From positions 4,187,701 to 4,251,700 of the forward strand of contig NZ_AP022842.1 in the NCBI RefSeq assembly GCF_011398925.1: 64,000 nt of DNA, read 5' to 3'. The notes below the pieces were generated by a model. The model was given only the letters and a program-made list of their open reading frames with translations. It had not been told where the DNA came from and did not search any database. This document shows, piece after piece, positions 1 to 8,345 of this stretch. Each line of letters starts with the position of its first letter. The stretch's first letter is position 1. The translations under genes were made by a program, and so were the position numbers. The DNA comes from Bacillus sp. KH172YL63 (GTDB lineage: Bacteria > Bacillota > Bacilli > Bacillales > Bacillaceae_B).

Positions 1-69
1 AAAGAGGAGAAGGGACCACCGTGGCCCTAATCTTCCCAAAGAAAAATGATTTCCTGCAATTGACCGGCG

Positions 70-87
70 TGTGACAAAAATGTCACA
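70..87. promoter_or_regulatory. BceR-type operator and promoter of the ABC transporter
   Basis: A perfect inverted repeat, TGTGACA-AAAA-TGTCACA, matches the published TNACA-N4-TGTAA-like binding site of BceR-family response regulators. A good -10 (TATAAT, 139-144) lies 51 bp downstream without a convincing -35, as expected for an activator-dependent promoter. The operator would be centred roughly 70 bp upstream of the start of transcription. The matching two-component genes are not in the window. Confidence 0.7.
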
Positions 88-174
88 TGCTTTTCTGTTT
101 TGTTCGAACAATAAAAGGAAAAGCAACTTCCTGCTTTTTATAATAAAGGTATTAAATCAAAGGAGTTTTTCAAG

Positions 175-936
175 ATGAGGATATTAGAAGCAAATAAATT
201 ACAAAAAAGCTACGGAAACAAAATGAATAAGCAGGAAGTGTTAAAAGGGATTGATTTATCCATCGGGAAAGGAGAATTCGTCAGTATCATGGGGGCATCC
301 GGGTCAGGCAAGACAACCCTTTTGAACGTCCTATCTTCCATCGACAAAGTGAGCGCTGGATCGATTAAAATCGAAGGAAGCGAAATGACTCTCATGAAGG
401 AAAAACAGCTTGCACAGTTCAGGAAAAACCACCTTGGTTTTATCTTTCAGGATTACAATCTTCTGGACACCTTGACGGTGAAAGAGAATATCCTTCTACC
501 GTTATCCATCACCAAAATCCCAAAAAAAGAAGCAGACCAGAAATTTAATGACCTTGCTGCGGAGCTCGGCATCTACGAATTGAAAGATAAATATCCAAAC
601 GAAATCTCAGGCGGTCAGAAACAGCGGACATCAGCAGCCCGTGCCTTCATCCATGAACCAAGCATCATTTTCGCAGACGAACCGACTGGTGCCCTCGATT
701 CAAAATCTGCATCCGACCTTTTACACAAGCTGAGTCAACTCAATCAAAAGCTTCAAACGACGGTCGTCATGGTCACCCACGATCCTGTCGCCGCAAGCTA
801 CTGCAGCCGGGTCATCTTCATCAAAGACGGTCAGATTTACACACAATTAACAAAAGGTGATCAGGAAAGACAGCCATTCTTCAAAGACATCATGAAAACC
901 CAAGGCGTGCTTGGCGGGGTGCAAAATGAACATTAA
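175..936 (+). CDS. BceA-type ABC transporter ATP-binding protein
   Basis: This 253-residue ATPase of the MacB/BceA family would power a BceAB exporter that senses and detoxifies cell-wall-active peptide antibiotics such as bacitracin. Visible motifs are Walker [10 protein letters not shown] (about residue 40), signature ISGGQ (about 145) and Walker [13 protein letters not shown] (about 163-174), followed by the H-loop VTHD. The ATG is preceded by AAAGGAG at 9 bases. It overlaps the permease gene by 11 bp, so the two are translationally coupled. The upstream inverted repeat at 70-87 suggests control by a BceR-like regulator. Substrate is unknown. Confidence 0.9.
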   Translation: MRILEANKLQKSYGNKMNKQEVLKGIDLSIGKGEFVSIMGASGSGKTTLLNVLSSIDKVSAGSIKIEGSEMTLMKEKQLAQFRKNHLGFIFQDYNLLDTLTVKENILLPLSITKIPKKEADQKFNDLAAELGIYELKDKYPNEISGGQKQRTSAARAFIHEPSIIFADEPTGALDSKSASDLLHKLSQLNQKLQTTVVMVTHDPVAASYCSRVIFIKDGQIYTQLTKGDQERQPFFKDIMKTQGVLGGVQNEH

Positions 937-2869
937 TACCCTCATCTTCAGAAACCTGAAGAAGAATCTGAACAATTATTACTTATATGTATTTGCGTTA
1001 GTATTCAGTGTCGCCCTTTATTTCGCCTTTGTCACTTTACAATATGACCCCTCCATGGATGAAGCGAAAGGAACCATAAAAGGTGGGGCTGCCGTACGCA
1101 CAGCCTCGGGGCTGCTTGTCGCAATCGTCTCGATTTTTCTCTTATATGCCAACACCCTTTTCATAAAGAGAAGAAGTAAAGAAATCGGCCTTTTTCAGCT
1201 AATTGGTATGACCAGGAATAAAATTTTTCGTATATTAAGCACAGAGAATTTCATTCTTTATTTTGGTTCATTGATACTCGGCATCGGTATCGGTTTCTCC
1301 TTCTCGAAACTGATCACCATGATCCTTTTTAAAACGACGGGAGTAGATGCGGTCGCCAAACTGCACTTTTCCAATCATGCTTTTGTTCAGACAATCCTCG
1401 TTTTCAGTGTAATTTACTTGCTGATTATGCTCATGAACTTTTTATTTATTAAGAGACAGAGCATCCTCTCACTGTTCAGAGTCCAATCATCGACCGAAAC
1501 GAAAGTGAAGAAGATGTCTAAGTTTGAAATCATTATCGGGATCCTTGGACTGATTTCCGTTGCATCTGGTTACTATGCCTCTTCCAAACTGTTTGGGGGG
1601 GATTTCACAACAATGCCGCAGTTGTACGGGGCTATGTTATTTATCCTTGGAACAGTAATCATCGGGACTTACCTGTTTTATAAAGGGTCCGTAAGTTTCA
1701 TATTTAACGTCATACGAAAGAAAAAAGGCGGATACCTGAATATCAACGAAGTGATGTCCCTTTCTTCCATCATGTTCAGGATGAAATCAAATGCCTTACT
1801 GCTGACGATCATCACAACGGTATCGGCACTTGCCATCGCCTTATTATCCTTAAGCTACATCGGTTATTACTCGGCTGAAAAAAAAGCTGTCAATAACGTT
1901 CCGACGGATTTCACTTTCATCAATACGCAAGACTTCGAACGTTTTAAGGAAGCTTTAATTGAACAAGACATTGATTATAAGAAAGAAGAAATTGAAGTCA
2001 TCCAAGTCCTTCTCAATCTAAAAGATATAACAGACACTGAGTCCGGTATCCTGAACGGCACACTGGATGCCATGCCAAATTCGGTCATCAGTGAAAAAAG
2101 CTTAGAAGGTGTCGACCTCCAAGAAGACGAAACCCTCTTTACTGGTTATAGTGACTTACTACAAAGGATCATTCCTTTACATGATTCAGGCGTGACGGAG
2201 CTTAAAGGAAAGAACCAAGTCACCAGGCTAAAGTACTTGGGCATGCGGAGGGAATACCCCATTTCAGGATGGTTCACAGCCGGTGGCTCCCCGGTCGTCA
2301 TTGTGGATGATCGGCTATTCCAGCAGTTGAAACAAGATTTGGATCCTGCTATTCAGAAAGAATCTTCACTCTACATCGGTATCAGCATTGAAGAAGATGA
2401 CCTCAGGGAAGCAAACGACCTGTTTCAGAAGTTAAACCTCCAAGAGAGATGGGGAAATGCCTCACAGCAAGATATGATGACTGACCAGAAAAAAAGCATC
2501 GGTCTCATCATGTTCATCGTCGGCTTTCTGGGTCTCACCTTCCTCATCACATCCGGTTGTATTTTGTACTTCAAACAAATGGATGAGAGCGAAGACGAGA
2601 AACCGAACTATACGATTTTAAGAAAATTAGGTTTCACACAAAAGGATTTACTGACAGGCATCCAGATCAAGCAACTCTTTAACTTCGGGATTCCTTTGAC
2701 CATCGGCCTCCTCCACGGTTATTTCGCTGTACAGTCAGGATGGTTTCTGTTCGGAGCAGAAGTTTGGACGCCAATGCTTATCGTCATGGGCTTATATACG
2801 CTGTTATATTCCATCTTCGGTGTATTGTCGGTTTATTATTATAAGAAAGTGATCAAAGCATCACTATAA
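926..2869 (+). CDS. BceB-type ABC transporter permease
   Basis: This 647-residue FtsX/BceB-like permease partners the preceding ATPase in the membrane. The N-terminal half has several membrane helices. A long hydrophilic section between them (roughly residues 325-515) corresponds to the large extracellular sensor domain typical of BceB proteins, and three more helices follow before the C-terminus. The ATG at 926 follows GGCGGGGTG. An in-frame TTG at 911 is possible but has no better ribosome site. In this family the permease both exports or removes the peptide and signals to the cognate BceS kinase; no kinase is nearby in the window. Confidence 0.88.
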   Translation: MNINTLIFRNLKKNLNNYYLYVFALVFSVALYFAFVTLQYDPSMDEAKGTIKGGAAVRTASGLLVAIVSIFLLYANTLFIKRRSKEIGLFQLIGMTRNKIFRILSTENFILYFGSLILGIGIGFSFSKLITMILFKTTGVDAVAKLHFSNHAFVQTILVFSVIYLLIMLMNFLFIKRQSILSLFRVQSSTETKVKKMSKFEIIIGILGLISVASGYYASSKLFGGDFTTMPQLYGAMLFILGTVIIGTYLFYKGSVSFIFNVIRKKKGGYLNINEVMSLSSIMFRMKSNALLLTIITTVSALAIALLSLSYIGYYSAEKKAVNNVPTDFTFINTQDFERFKEALIEQDIDYKKEEIEVIQVLLNLKDITDTESGILNGTLDAMPNSVISEKSLEGVDLQEDETLFTGYSDLLQRIIPLHDSGVTELKGKNQVTRLKYLGMRREYPISGWFTAGGSPVVIVDDRLFQQLKQDLDPAIQKESSLYIGISIEEDDLREANDLFQKLNLQERWGNASQQDMMTDQKKSIGLIMFIVGFLGLTFLITSGCILYFKQMDESEDEKPNYTILRKLGFTQKDLLTGIQIKQLFNFGIPLTIGLLHGYFAVQSGWFLFGAEVWTPMLIVMGLYTLLYSIFGVLSVYYYKKVIKASL

Positions 2870-2873
2870 CGAA

Positions 2874-2906
2874 AAGAGCCGTCCCAATTCACGGGGATGG
2901 CTCTTA
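2874..2906. terminator. Shared hairpin between convergent genes
   Basis: An inverted repeat (AAGAGCCGTCCC ... GGGGATGGCTCTT) lies between the permease stop and the convergent minus-strand gene. The U-tract is better on the minus strand, so it probably serves mainly the LXG locus. Confidence 0.55.
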
Positions 2907-2920
2907 GATGTATTCCCTAT

Positions 2921-3733
2921 TTACTTCCTTTTCTGACTCTTTATTATGAGAGGATTTCCTTTTACTCGATCTAACACGCCTAAGATCTCTCTTACTAAAT
3001 TAACTCCGGATGCTTGCTGAGCTTCCAACCACTCCATACCGTCTTTATTCACCATTCTTAACGTCCAATTATAAGTTGGAGATGAAAGGACGTGAACACC
3101 TTCTATATTCCATTTAAGTCCGTTCCTATAGAAAACCATCAATCTATTCGTATGAATCTTTCTTTGTATTGTTCTATTAAAATGCTTTAATAGTAAACTA
3201 TCAGAAGCAATGTTATTATTGATCCTTACTTCGTTTACATTATCAATGGCCCGATTTTTACAATAGATCTGATAATCATTCGGAATTATATAAAGGGGAT
3301 CATTCAATCGAACCGACCGGTCTTCAATTCCCATCAGCATCCTTGGAAAGATAATTTGTTTCATTGTGTAGTCAGGCGCAGGATGCTGAATGACCTTATA
3401 GCTCATTTCATCTTCTTTTATACACTCAATGACTCGATCATCACTGAAATAGAAAATACTTTGTTCAATGTGATCAGTTACAATTTCTGCAACCAGATTG
3501 CTTCTTGCCAGAACCCACATGGCCTCAATAAATTGATCCTCAAATTTTAATTCTCCGTGAATATAATCTACAATGCCCATCATCTTGAGCTTTTTGAACA
3601 TACTCTCCCATTCCTCTTGCAGATCATCTTCTTGGTAATAAGGAAATGGGTTTGTTACTCCTATCAGTACTTTCCCGCCTAACATCTTTACCAGTAAGTA
3701 CAAATCTTTGCTGGTCACTACCCAATCACCCAA
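2921..3733 (-). CDS. Uncharacterised protein of the LXG locus, possibly EspG-like
   Basis: I do not firmly recognise this 270-residue soluble protein. The start is taken as TTG at 3733 because AAAGGGGG lies 7 bases upstream; the in-frame TTG at 3754 has no ribosome site. The N-terminus has a short helical segment, then alternating helices and strands, and the C-terminus is basic (KSQKRK). The opening pattern (helix, a GG turn, then a 'Leu-rich helix, G-V-D, charged, helix' block) loosely resembles EspG-like proteins that chaperone type VII substrates. That is only a structural hypothesis, encouraged by its position at the end of an LXG toxin locus. It is AT-rich like its neighbours. Confidence 0.6.
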   Translation of the reverse strand: MGDWVVTSKDLYLLVKMLGGKVLIGVTNPFPYYQEDDLQEEWESMFKKLKMMGIVDYIHGELKFEDQFIEAMWVLARSNLVAEIVTDHIEQSIFYFSDDRVIECIKEDEMSYKVIQHPAPDYTMKQIIFPRMLMGIEDRSVRLNDPLYIIPNDYQIYCKNRAIDNVNEVRINNNIASDSLLLKHFNRTIQRKIHTNRLMVFYRNGLKWNIEGVHVLSSPTYNWTLRMVNKDGMEWLEAQQASGVNLVREILGVLDRVKGNPLIIKSQKRK

Positions 3734-3750
3734 TTGTAATCCCCCTTTAC

Positions 3751-4214
3751 TCAACGGATAGAATATGCGATGACCATGACAATCATATACACAGAATCAG
3801 TTATGAAGTATAACATCAAAATTGTTCGATAATATATTCAAAAATTGAAGCGTCTACTATTAAAGATACATTCAACTATGATTCTTCATTTTGGAGCTAT
3901 GTACAAGTAATGGAATACATCATTTTCACGTTCATAATTTGAATCGAAGTCAACAACAAAACCATCAATAATAGCCCTAATACAAAGTAATCGCTAGTTT
4001 TCACGCAAATATGTTTTCATAAAAATTTCTGTTTAACAAAGTCATACACAAACGTATTAGCCATACCAAGATAACAAGATACTAGTAATAAGACATTTTG
4101 AATTTATAAGGGGCTACTATATAAAAAAAGAGCCCAAGCATGAATACCAATAATCGGAAAAAGACCTGCCCAAAAAATGGGGCAAACAAGATATACCTTA
4201 GAGAGAAAGTCCAT
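3751..4214 (-). pseudogene. Decayed paralogue of the polytopic membrane (immunity-like) protein
   Basis: The gene-free stretch downstream of the 143-residue gene still reads as a membrane protein on the minus strand from ATG 4214. It is broken by in-frame TAA and TGA codons and a later frameshift. The residue string IFWAGLFPIIGIHAWALF aligns with FFWPSIVPVGILHIWAVL of the intact gene at 4715-5419. Further on, YFITDSVYMIVMVIAYSI aligns with SFMTMSVFNIIIITGVSI. The remnant therefore keeps the order of the intact paralogue from about its second to its last membrane helix; the N-terminal part is gone. It is most likely an old duplicated immunity gene. Confidence 0.75.
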
Positions 4215-4240
4215 GCAAATTAACAAAAGCCCGATATCGT

Positions 4241-4672
4241 TTATACTATTTTCTTATTTTCATGAATATAGGATATAACTTTATTAATATCCGTCGTATA
4301 AAATAAAATTTGGTTCATGTCATACATTACTTTATGTTCAACGATAAGATACTCATCAGGATGGATGTTGTTAAAAAATTTTTTCCACTTGTGCATCTTC
4401 TCCATCTTCTTTGTTTCTTCGTCTAATTTTTCAGAATCAAATTTATAGACTCCGTAACTTGGTACCTCTATTTTCGTTTGGGGGAATTTCATCTGTAACT
4501 CCTCTATCATATCTCTTTGAGGTTCAATTTCTGTTACGACCACTACATTTTCTTCTGCTGCATCCAGTATTTTGTTCGATTGATTATCATATTCTTCATC
4601 GCTCAATTCTTTTTCTGGGAAAATAGCGATGCAAAAAAGGTTTTCTTTTGTTTCTTTTTTATTAAAGAACAT
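4241..4672 (-). CDS. Uncharacterised small soluble protein of the LXG locus
   Basis: This 143-residue protein has no recognisable family. The chosen ATG (4672) has GGAGG 10 bases upstream; an in-frame ATG at 4714 abuts the previous stop but has no ribosome site. The product is charged (many K, E, D), with predicted beta-alpha alternation and no signal peptide or membrane helix. It follows the membrane protein gene in what looks like one operon led by the LXG partners, so it could be an accessory or second immunity protein. Function cannot be stated. Confidence 0.65.
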   Translation of the reverse strand: MFFNKKETKENLFCIAIFPEKELSDEEYDNQSNKILDAAEENVVVVTEIEPQRDMIEELQMKFPQTKIEVPSYGVYKFDSEKLDEETKKMEKMHKWKKFFNNIHPDEYLIVEHKVMYDMNQILFYTTDINKVISYIHENKKIV

Positions 4673-4714
4673 GTTTTTCGAACCTCCAATTATAAAAGTC
4701 TTCTGATTGACCAT

Positions 4715-5419
4715 TTAACCATTTTTTCTAAGTCTTCTTGGTAGTCCAAATTGCGGATATACTTTTTTTAATATATGTTCATTCTTACGGATAAAATAGT
4801 ATCGGTACAAAGACGTTGAAAAGAAAGCCGTCAGTAGTGACAAAATTGATACTCCTGTAATTATGATAATGTTAAAAACAGACATCGTCATGAAAGAAGT
4901 AATGATAATTTGAGCTACTACATACCCAATGCTTGAAACGGTTAATATTGGTGATATTTTTATCTTGCTTCCTTTCTTATGTAGTCTCTCATAGGAACCT
5001 GAATGTAGCATTCTGTAATTAAATACTTGAAAGAATACTAATAATGAAAGCAAGAGTATTAGCCCAGATATAAAAGGAAGCTTACTTAAAACACCAATAT
5101 TCACATATAGGAATTTTTGTACAACCAAAAAATATATATAGGTATTCACCAGTCCGTATATCCCAAAAAACAGATGATAGGATTTCTCATATTTATAGGG
5201 ATCCACAATATAAAGAACCGCCCAAATATGTAATATGCCCACCGGAACGATTGATGGCCAGAAAAAAGCATATGAGAAGGGTTCTCCCAAAATAGGAAGT
5301 AGCCCAATAAGATCCAAAAAAAAGATGAAAAAGGTAATGATATTTCGTCTATTCTCCAATGGCCTTTGTAAATTCAAGTATGATAATGTTATTGGGTCTA
5401 TATCTCGATGTTTGTTCAA
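4715..5419 (-). CDS. Polytopic membrane protein, candidate immunity protein for the LXG toxin
   Basis: This 234-residue protein contains about six hydrophobic segments and short basic loops, with a strongly basic C-terminus (LPRRLRKNG). Start TTG at 5419 is preferred because AGAGGTGG sits just upstream; GTG at 5428 lacks spacing. It lies 36 bp downstream of the LXG gene. In known type VII systems, membrane-depolarising LXG-family toxins (TspA, TelE) are neutralised by small polytopic membrane proteins encoded next to them. By that analogy this is a plausible immunity protein. A degenerate copy lies at 3751-4214. It could also be a general accessory membrane protein. Confidence 0.7.
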   Translation of the reverse strand: MNKHRDIDPITLSYLNLQRPLENRRNIITFFIFFLDLIGLLPILGEPFSYAFFWPSIVPVGILHIWAVLYIVDPYKYEKSYHLFFGIYGLVNTYIYFLVVQKFLYVNIGVLSKLPFISGLILLLSLLVFFQVFNYRMLHSGSYERLHKKGSKIKISPILTVSSIGYVVAQIIITSFMTMSVFNIIIITGVSILSLLTAFFSTSLYRYYFIRKNEHILKKVYPQFGLPRRLRKNG

Positions 5420-5454
5420 AACTGCCACCTCTTAATTTTTTTCATTTTATTTTT

Positions 5455-6894
5455 TTAACTAAACCATGACCCGACTTTATTAATTAGCCCAGTAGTCCCT
5501 TTTTTAATAGCATCTCCAATTGAATCACTTTCGCCATCACCATCGACATCCATAAGCTTTAAATCACTTAATAGGGTGGTCACTACTACCCCTCCTACTG
5601 CCCCTGCAACTGCACCTACCGCTACTCCAACTGGTCCTCCCAATGTTCCTGCATAGGCACCCGCCTGCGCTCCTGCATAGGCGGCACCCCAAATGGATGC
5701 TCCTGCTACTACAACATCTCCAGTTACATTTCCAGCTATTTCACTTCTAGACTGATTATGTTGAACACCGTGGACAATATCACCAACGACAGTTGTCCCA
5801 ACACCAATATAACCAATTTTATTTCCCGACCACTTAAATGACTCTTTTATACTAGTCATGGGATCGACTAGTTTATAAAGTTTTTTATAGTTTGTAGCAT
5901 TTTTACCTGAATAGGTCCTTTTTTTCACCTTGTATACTTCGGGTCTATCCACCTTGACCCTTATCCTTTCCTTACCCTGCGCTGTTGTATATGTGCTTTT
6001 TGTTACACCAAAACCTTTTCTGGAAAGAGTGACGCCTTTTGCAGCCCCATATCCTGTTGAAGCCATCACCCCAAAATTAGTCGCCGCATTAATTGGTTGC
6101 TCACGCCACTGATCAAAATTAATCCCTAATGTGGGAGTCGGATCCCATGCAGGCTGCAGCCCATTCACAGTATCTGCAGCTTCTACACCATTTTCAACAA
6201 ATCTAGGATTGTTTGTTAATTCATAATAGGGGTTTGTTGCCTCGCTGTCTGTATATTGAGGGTTATAGCAGCTATTTGGCTGATAGGTGACAATTGATAT
6301 CTTCCCACTGGAAAAGAGACCTTGAACCTGCTGGATATATTGATTCATTCTGGTAACATCTTGCTGGATAGGTTGAAGGGCATTAGATTGACTCTGGTCA
6401 AACTGGTGTAATTTTTCTACCGTATGATCCTTTTGACGCTTTGCTATGTGGACCTCTTGAAGAAATGAGTCATCTGAAAGCTTTGGTAAAGAGACAATGT
6501 CCTGGACACTTTGAATCATTGCGTTGGATTCACTTGTTATATCCATAACCATATTTTTGGATCGGTTCAGCCCATTGTCGACATCGTGCTGGAGGAAGCT
6601 TTCCTCTATATAGCCATTTTGTGAGGGCTCCATCTCTTGTAATTCACCTTTAATTGATTTTAGAGTTGATTCATAAGTCGAGACCATTTGCTGGTAGAAT
6701 TCCAGGAAAGATTGATGGGAATCCCGATAGAAAGCCCGTATAGATTGGCCTCCCCTGCCCTTAAAGGATTCTTCTTGTGCGATAAAATCACGTATGGAGG
6801 ATTCAATTTCAAGCATCTGGTCTTTTTGTTGATTTAATGTGTGAAGCAATTTTTCCAAACCTGACTCTAAAGACATGACATCGAGTGTTTTCAT
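5455..6894 (-). CDS. LXG-domain type VII secretion toxin with glycine-rich C-terminus
   Basis: This 479-residue protein has an N-terminal alpha-helical LXG domain (roughly residues 1-200, with long coiled-coil-forming helices). A variable middle follows, then a C-terminal glycine- and alanine-rich hydrophobic stretch (about 395-442) with glycine-zipper spacing. After it comes an acidic DVDGDGESD loop (about 449-457) that resembles a calcium-binding loop. LXG proteins are type VII secreted effectors. Glycine-zipper C-termini are found in LXG toxins that act on membranes, so a pore or depolarising activity is inferred, not shown. ATG 6894 is preceded by AGGGAGAG. Two small partner genes lie immediately upstream and the candidate immunity gene immediately downstream. 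No nuclease-like motif is visible. Confidence 0.85.
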   Translation of the reverse strand: MKTLDVMSLESGLEKLLHTLNQQKDQMLEIESSIRDFIAQEESFKGRGGQSIRAFYRDSHQSFLEFYQQMVSTYESTLKSIKGELQEMEPSQNGYIEESFLQHDVDNGLNRSKNMVMDITSESNAMIQSVQDIVSLPKLSDDSFLQEVHIAKRQKDHTVEKLHQFDQSQSNALQPIQQDVTRMNQYIQQVQGLFSSGKISIVTYQPNSCYNPQYTDSEATNPYYELTNNPRFVENGVEAADTVNGLQPAWDPTPTLGINFDQWREQPINAATNFGVMASTGYGAAKGVTLSRKGFGVTKSTYTTAQGKERIRVKVDRPEVYKVKKRTYSGKNATNYKKLYKLVDPMTSIKESFKWSGNKIGYIGVGTTVVGDIVHGVQHNQSRSEIAGNVTGDVVVAGASIWGAAYAGAQAGAYAGTLGGPVGVAVGAVAGAVGGVVVTTLLSDLKLMDVDGDGESDSIGDAIKKGTTGLINKVGSWFS

Positions 6895-6907
6895 CCTTTT
6901 TCTCTCC

Positions 6908-7186
6908 CTACCTTACTTTCATATGTGACGAAAGATTTCGGTCTGCTTGAGCCATATCCTGGACAGCCTGACGCGTCTGTTCTTCATTTCTCATAAGTAA
7001 TTGTTTATAATCCTCTATCATCTGTCCCATCATCTGGTTTAACTCATTTATTTTGGTGACTACCTCCAAGGCGTTTCCCTGTCCTATGTCATAAGGCAGA
7101 TTAGATTGAAGTGCTTCTGTTGAAAATTTCAACTTTGTAAGACTTTGCTCTATTTCCCCATGAACAACCTTTATTTCTTTGACCAT
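6908..7186 (-). CDS. YwqI-like LXG partner protein (DUF5344 type)
   Basis: This 92-residue, almost entirely helical protein sits 13 bp upstream of the LXG gene. Size, helical content and gene order fit the YwqI/DUF5344 group of small proteins that bind the LXG domain and help present the toxin to the type VII secretion machine. There is no signal peptide or membrane helix, which is usual for this class. Assignment rests on context plus overall composition; a domain search would settle the family. Confidence 0.75.
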   Translation of the reverse strand: MVKEIKVVHGEIEQSLTKLKFSTEALQSNLPYDIGQGNALEVVTKINELNQMMGQMIEDYKQLLMRNEEQTRQAVQDMAQADRNLSSHMKVR

Positions 7187-7204
7187 TCAAAAAACCTCCA
7201 ATCA

Positions 7205-7561
7205 TCATTTCTGGTGCTCTGAATTCTTTTCCTCTAACTGCATGATCTGTATGATATGTTCAATCGACTCAATTTCACTTCGAGTTTGCTGCATTTTACT
7301 TGTTAGTATAGAAAACACTTCATGAAATTGATTTATCTCGATGTCATTAAAATAATGAAGCATCCCTTCATGTCTAATTTCATTAAAACTATTTGCAAGC
7401 GTACCTTGCCAGGTTTGTGCTGAAAGTTCCGGGCTTTCAATCATTTTTCGATAACCTGATAACTCCTGCTGATTCCTATGAAGTTTACTATCACAATCCT
7501 TCAGTCGTTGAAGCTGTTCACGCTTCTCCTTTAATAACCCGTAATAATAAAATAAAGACAA
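7205..7561 (-). CDS. YwqH-like LXG partner protein (DUF5082 type)
   Basis: This 118-residue helical protein opens the LXG operon. It carries a TWQG turn (about residues 50-53) between two long helices, the WXG-like turn expected of ESAT-6-superfamily and DUF5082/YwqH proteins. Start is TTG at 7561, supported by GAGGTG 7 bases upstream; the nearby ATG is out of frame. With the next gene it forms the usual pair of LXG-associated helical proteins. The secretion ATPase and channel genes (EssC/YukBA and others) are not in the window and must be elsewhere. Confidence 0.78.
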   Translation of the reverse strand: MSLFYYYGLLKEKREQLQRLKDCDSKLHRNQQELSGYRKMIESPELSAQTWQGTLANSFNEIRHEGMLHYFNDIEINQFHEVFSILTSKMQQTRSEIESIEHIIQIMQLEEKNSEHQK

Positions 7562-7777
7562 CAGACATCACCTCAAATCAACACATTTTATAAATTTTTC
7601 CAATCACATCAACTATATCATGGATGAAATTACGTCAATATGATAGAATCTGTTTATTTTTCAACGTCCAAAACAGTACTTTTGACGCACATCGCATCTT
7701 TAAACAAAGTAAACTAATATTTAAGTATCACAATTTATGTAAATCAAAACCTAATTTTCACTATATTTTCCATATTA

Positions 7778-7804
7778 TGAAACCTTTTATTTCTTTCACA
7801 CGTA
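7778..7804 (+). promoter_or_regulatory. Sigma-W-like (ECF) promoter of ydbST
   Basis: TGAAAC (7778-7783) and CGTA (7801-7804) match the sigma-W -35 and -10 elements, with a 17-base spacer (16 is typical). The site lies just upstream of the ribosome site of the YdbS-like gene. In B. subtilis ydbST is a known sigma-W target, which supports the call. The predicted 5' leader is very short. Confidence 0.7.
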
Positions 7805-7826
7805 ATATTAGGAAGAGGTGAAGCCT

Positions 7827-8345
7827 ATGTACTTACATATAAAAGAACCAACCGGAACCATATCAAATGAAGCAACAAAAGTCTGGAGAATTTCCAACAC
7901 GATTGGGCATACAATTACACTGCTTGTCATAGGGATTTTGTTATTCTGCGCAAATCAATTCGAATGGTACAACTGGGTAGGGATCGTTCTTTACATGATT
8001 GGAGCATTTTTCATAATCTCAGCTATTTTCTCCATCCTTATTGAACCTGTATATTTGCAAAGGACATGGCGCTATCAGGTCGACCGGGAATTTGTACAAC
8101 TGAAGTTCGGGAAGTGGCAGCAGCAACACATACTGATTCCCATGGAGAAAGTAGAATATGTCCGAATTGAACAGGGGCCAGTGCTACGGCGGTATGACCT
8201 GTACAACTTGGAAGTCGGGACCACGACTTCTAATCATAAAATCCCCGCTATACCATCTGATATAGCACAATCATTAAAAGTAGAAATTGCAACCTTCGCA
8301 AAAATAAAGGAGACTGATTCACCGGAAGGAGAAATAGGAGCATGA
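7827..8345 (+). CDS. ydbS: YdbS-like bacterial PH-domain membrane protein
   Basis: This 172-residue protein has two adjacent membrane helices (about residues 25-75) followed by a bacterial pleckstrin-homology (bPH2, DUF304) domain. It matches YdbS of B. subtilis in size, layout and partner. ATG 7827 is preceded by GGAAGAGGTG; an in-frame GTG at 7818 lies inside that ribosome site. It overlaps the next gene by 4 bp (ATGA). In B. subtilis the YdbST pair belongs to the sigma-W regulon and contributes to resistance to a cyclic bacteriocin. A sigma-W-like promoter is seen just upstream here. Confidence 0.82.
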   Translation: MYLHIKEPTGTISNEATKVWRISNTIGHTITLLVIGILLFCANQFEWYNWVGIVLYMIGAFFIISAIFSILIEPVYLQRTWRYQVDREFVQLKFGKWQQQHILIPMEKVEYVRIEQGPVLRRYDLYNLEVGTTTSNHKIPAIPSDIAQSLKVEIATFAKIKETDSPEGEIGA

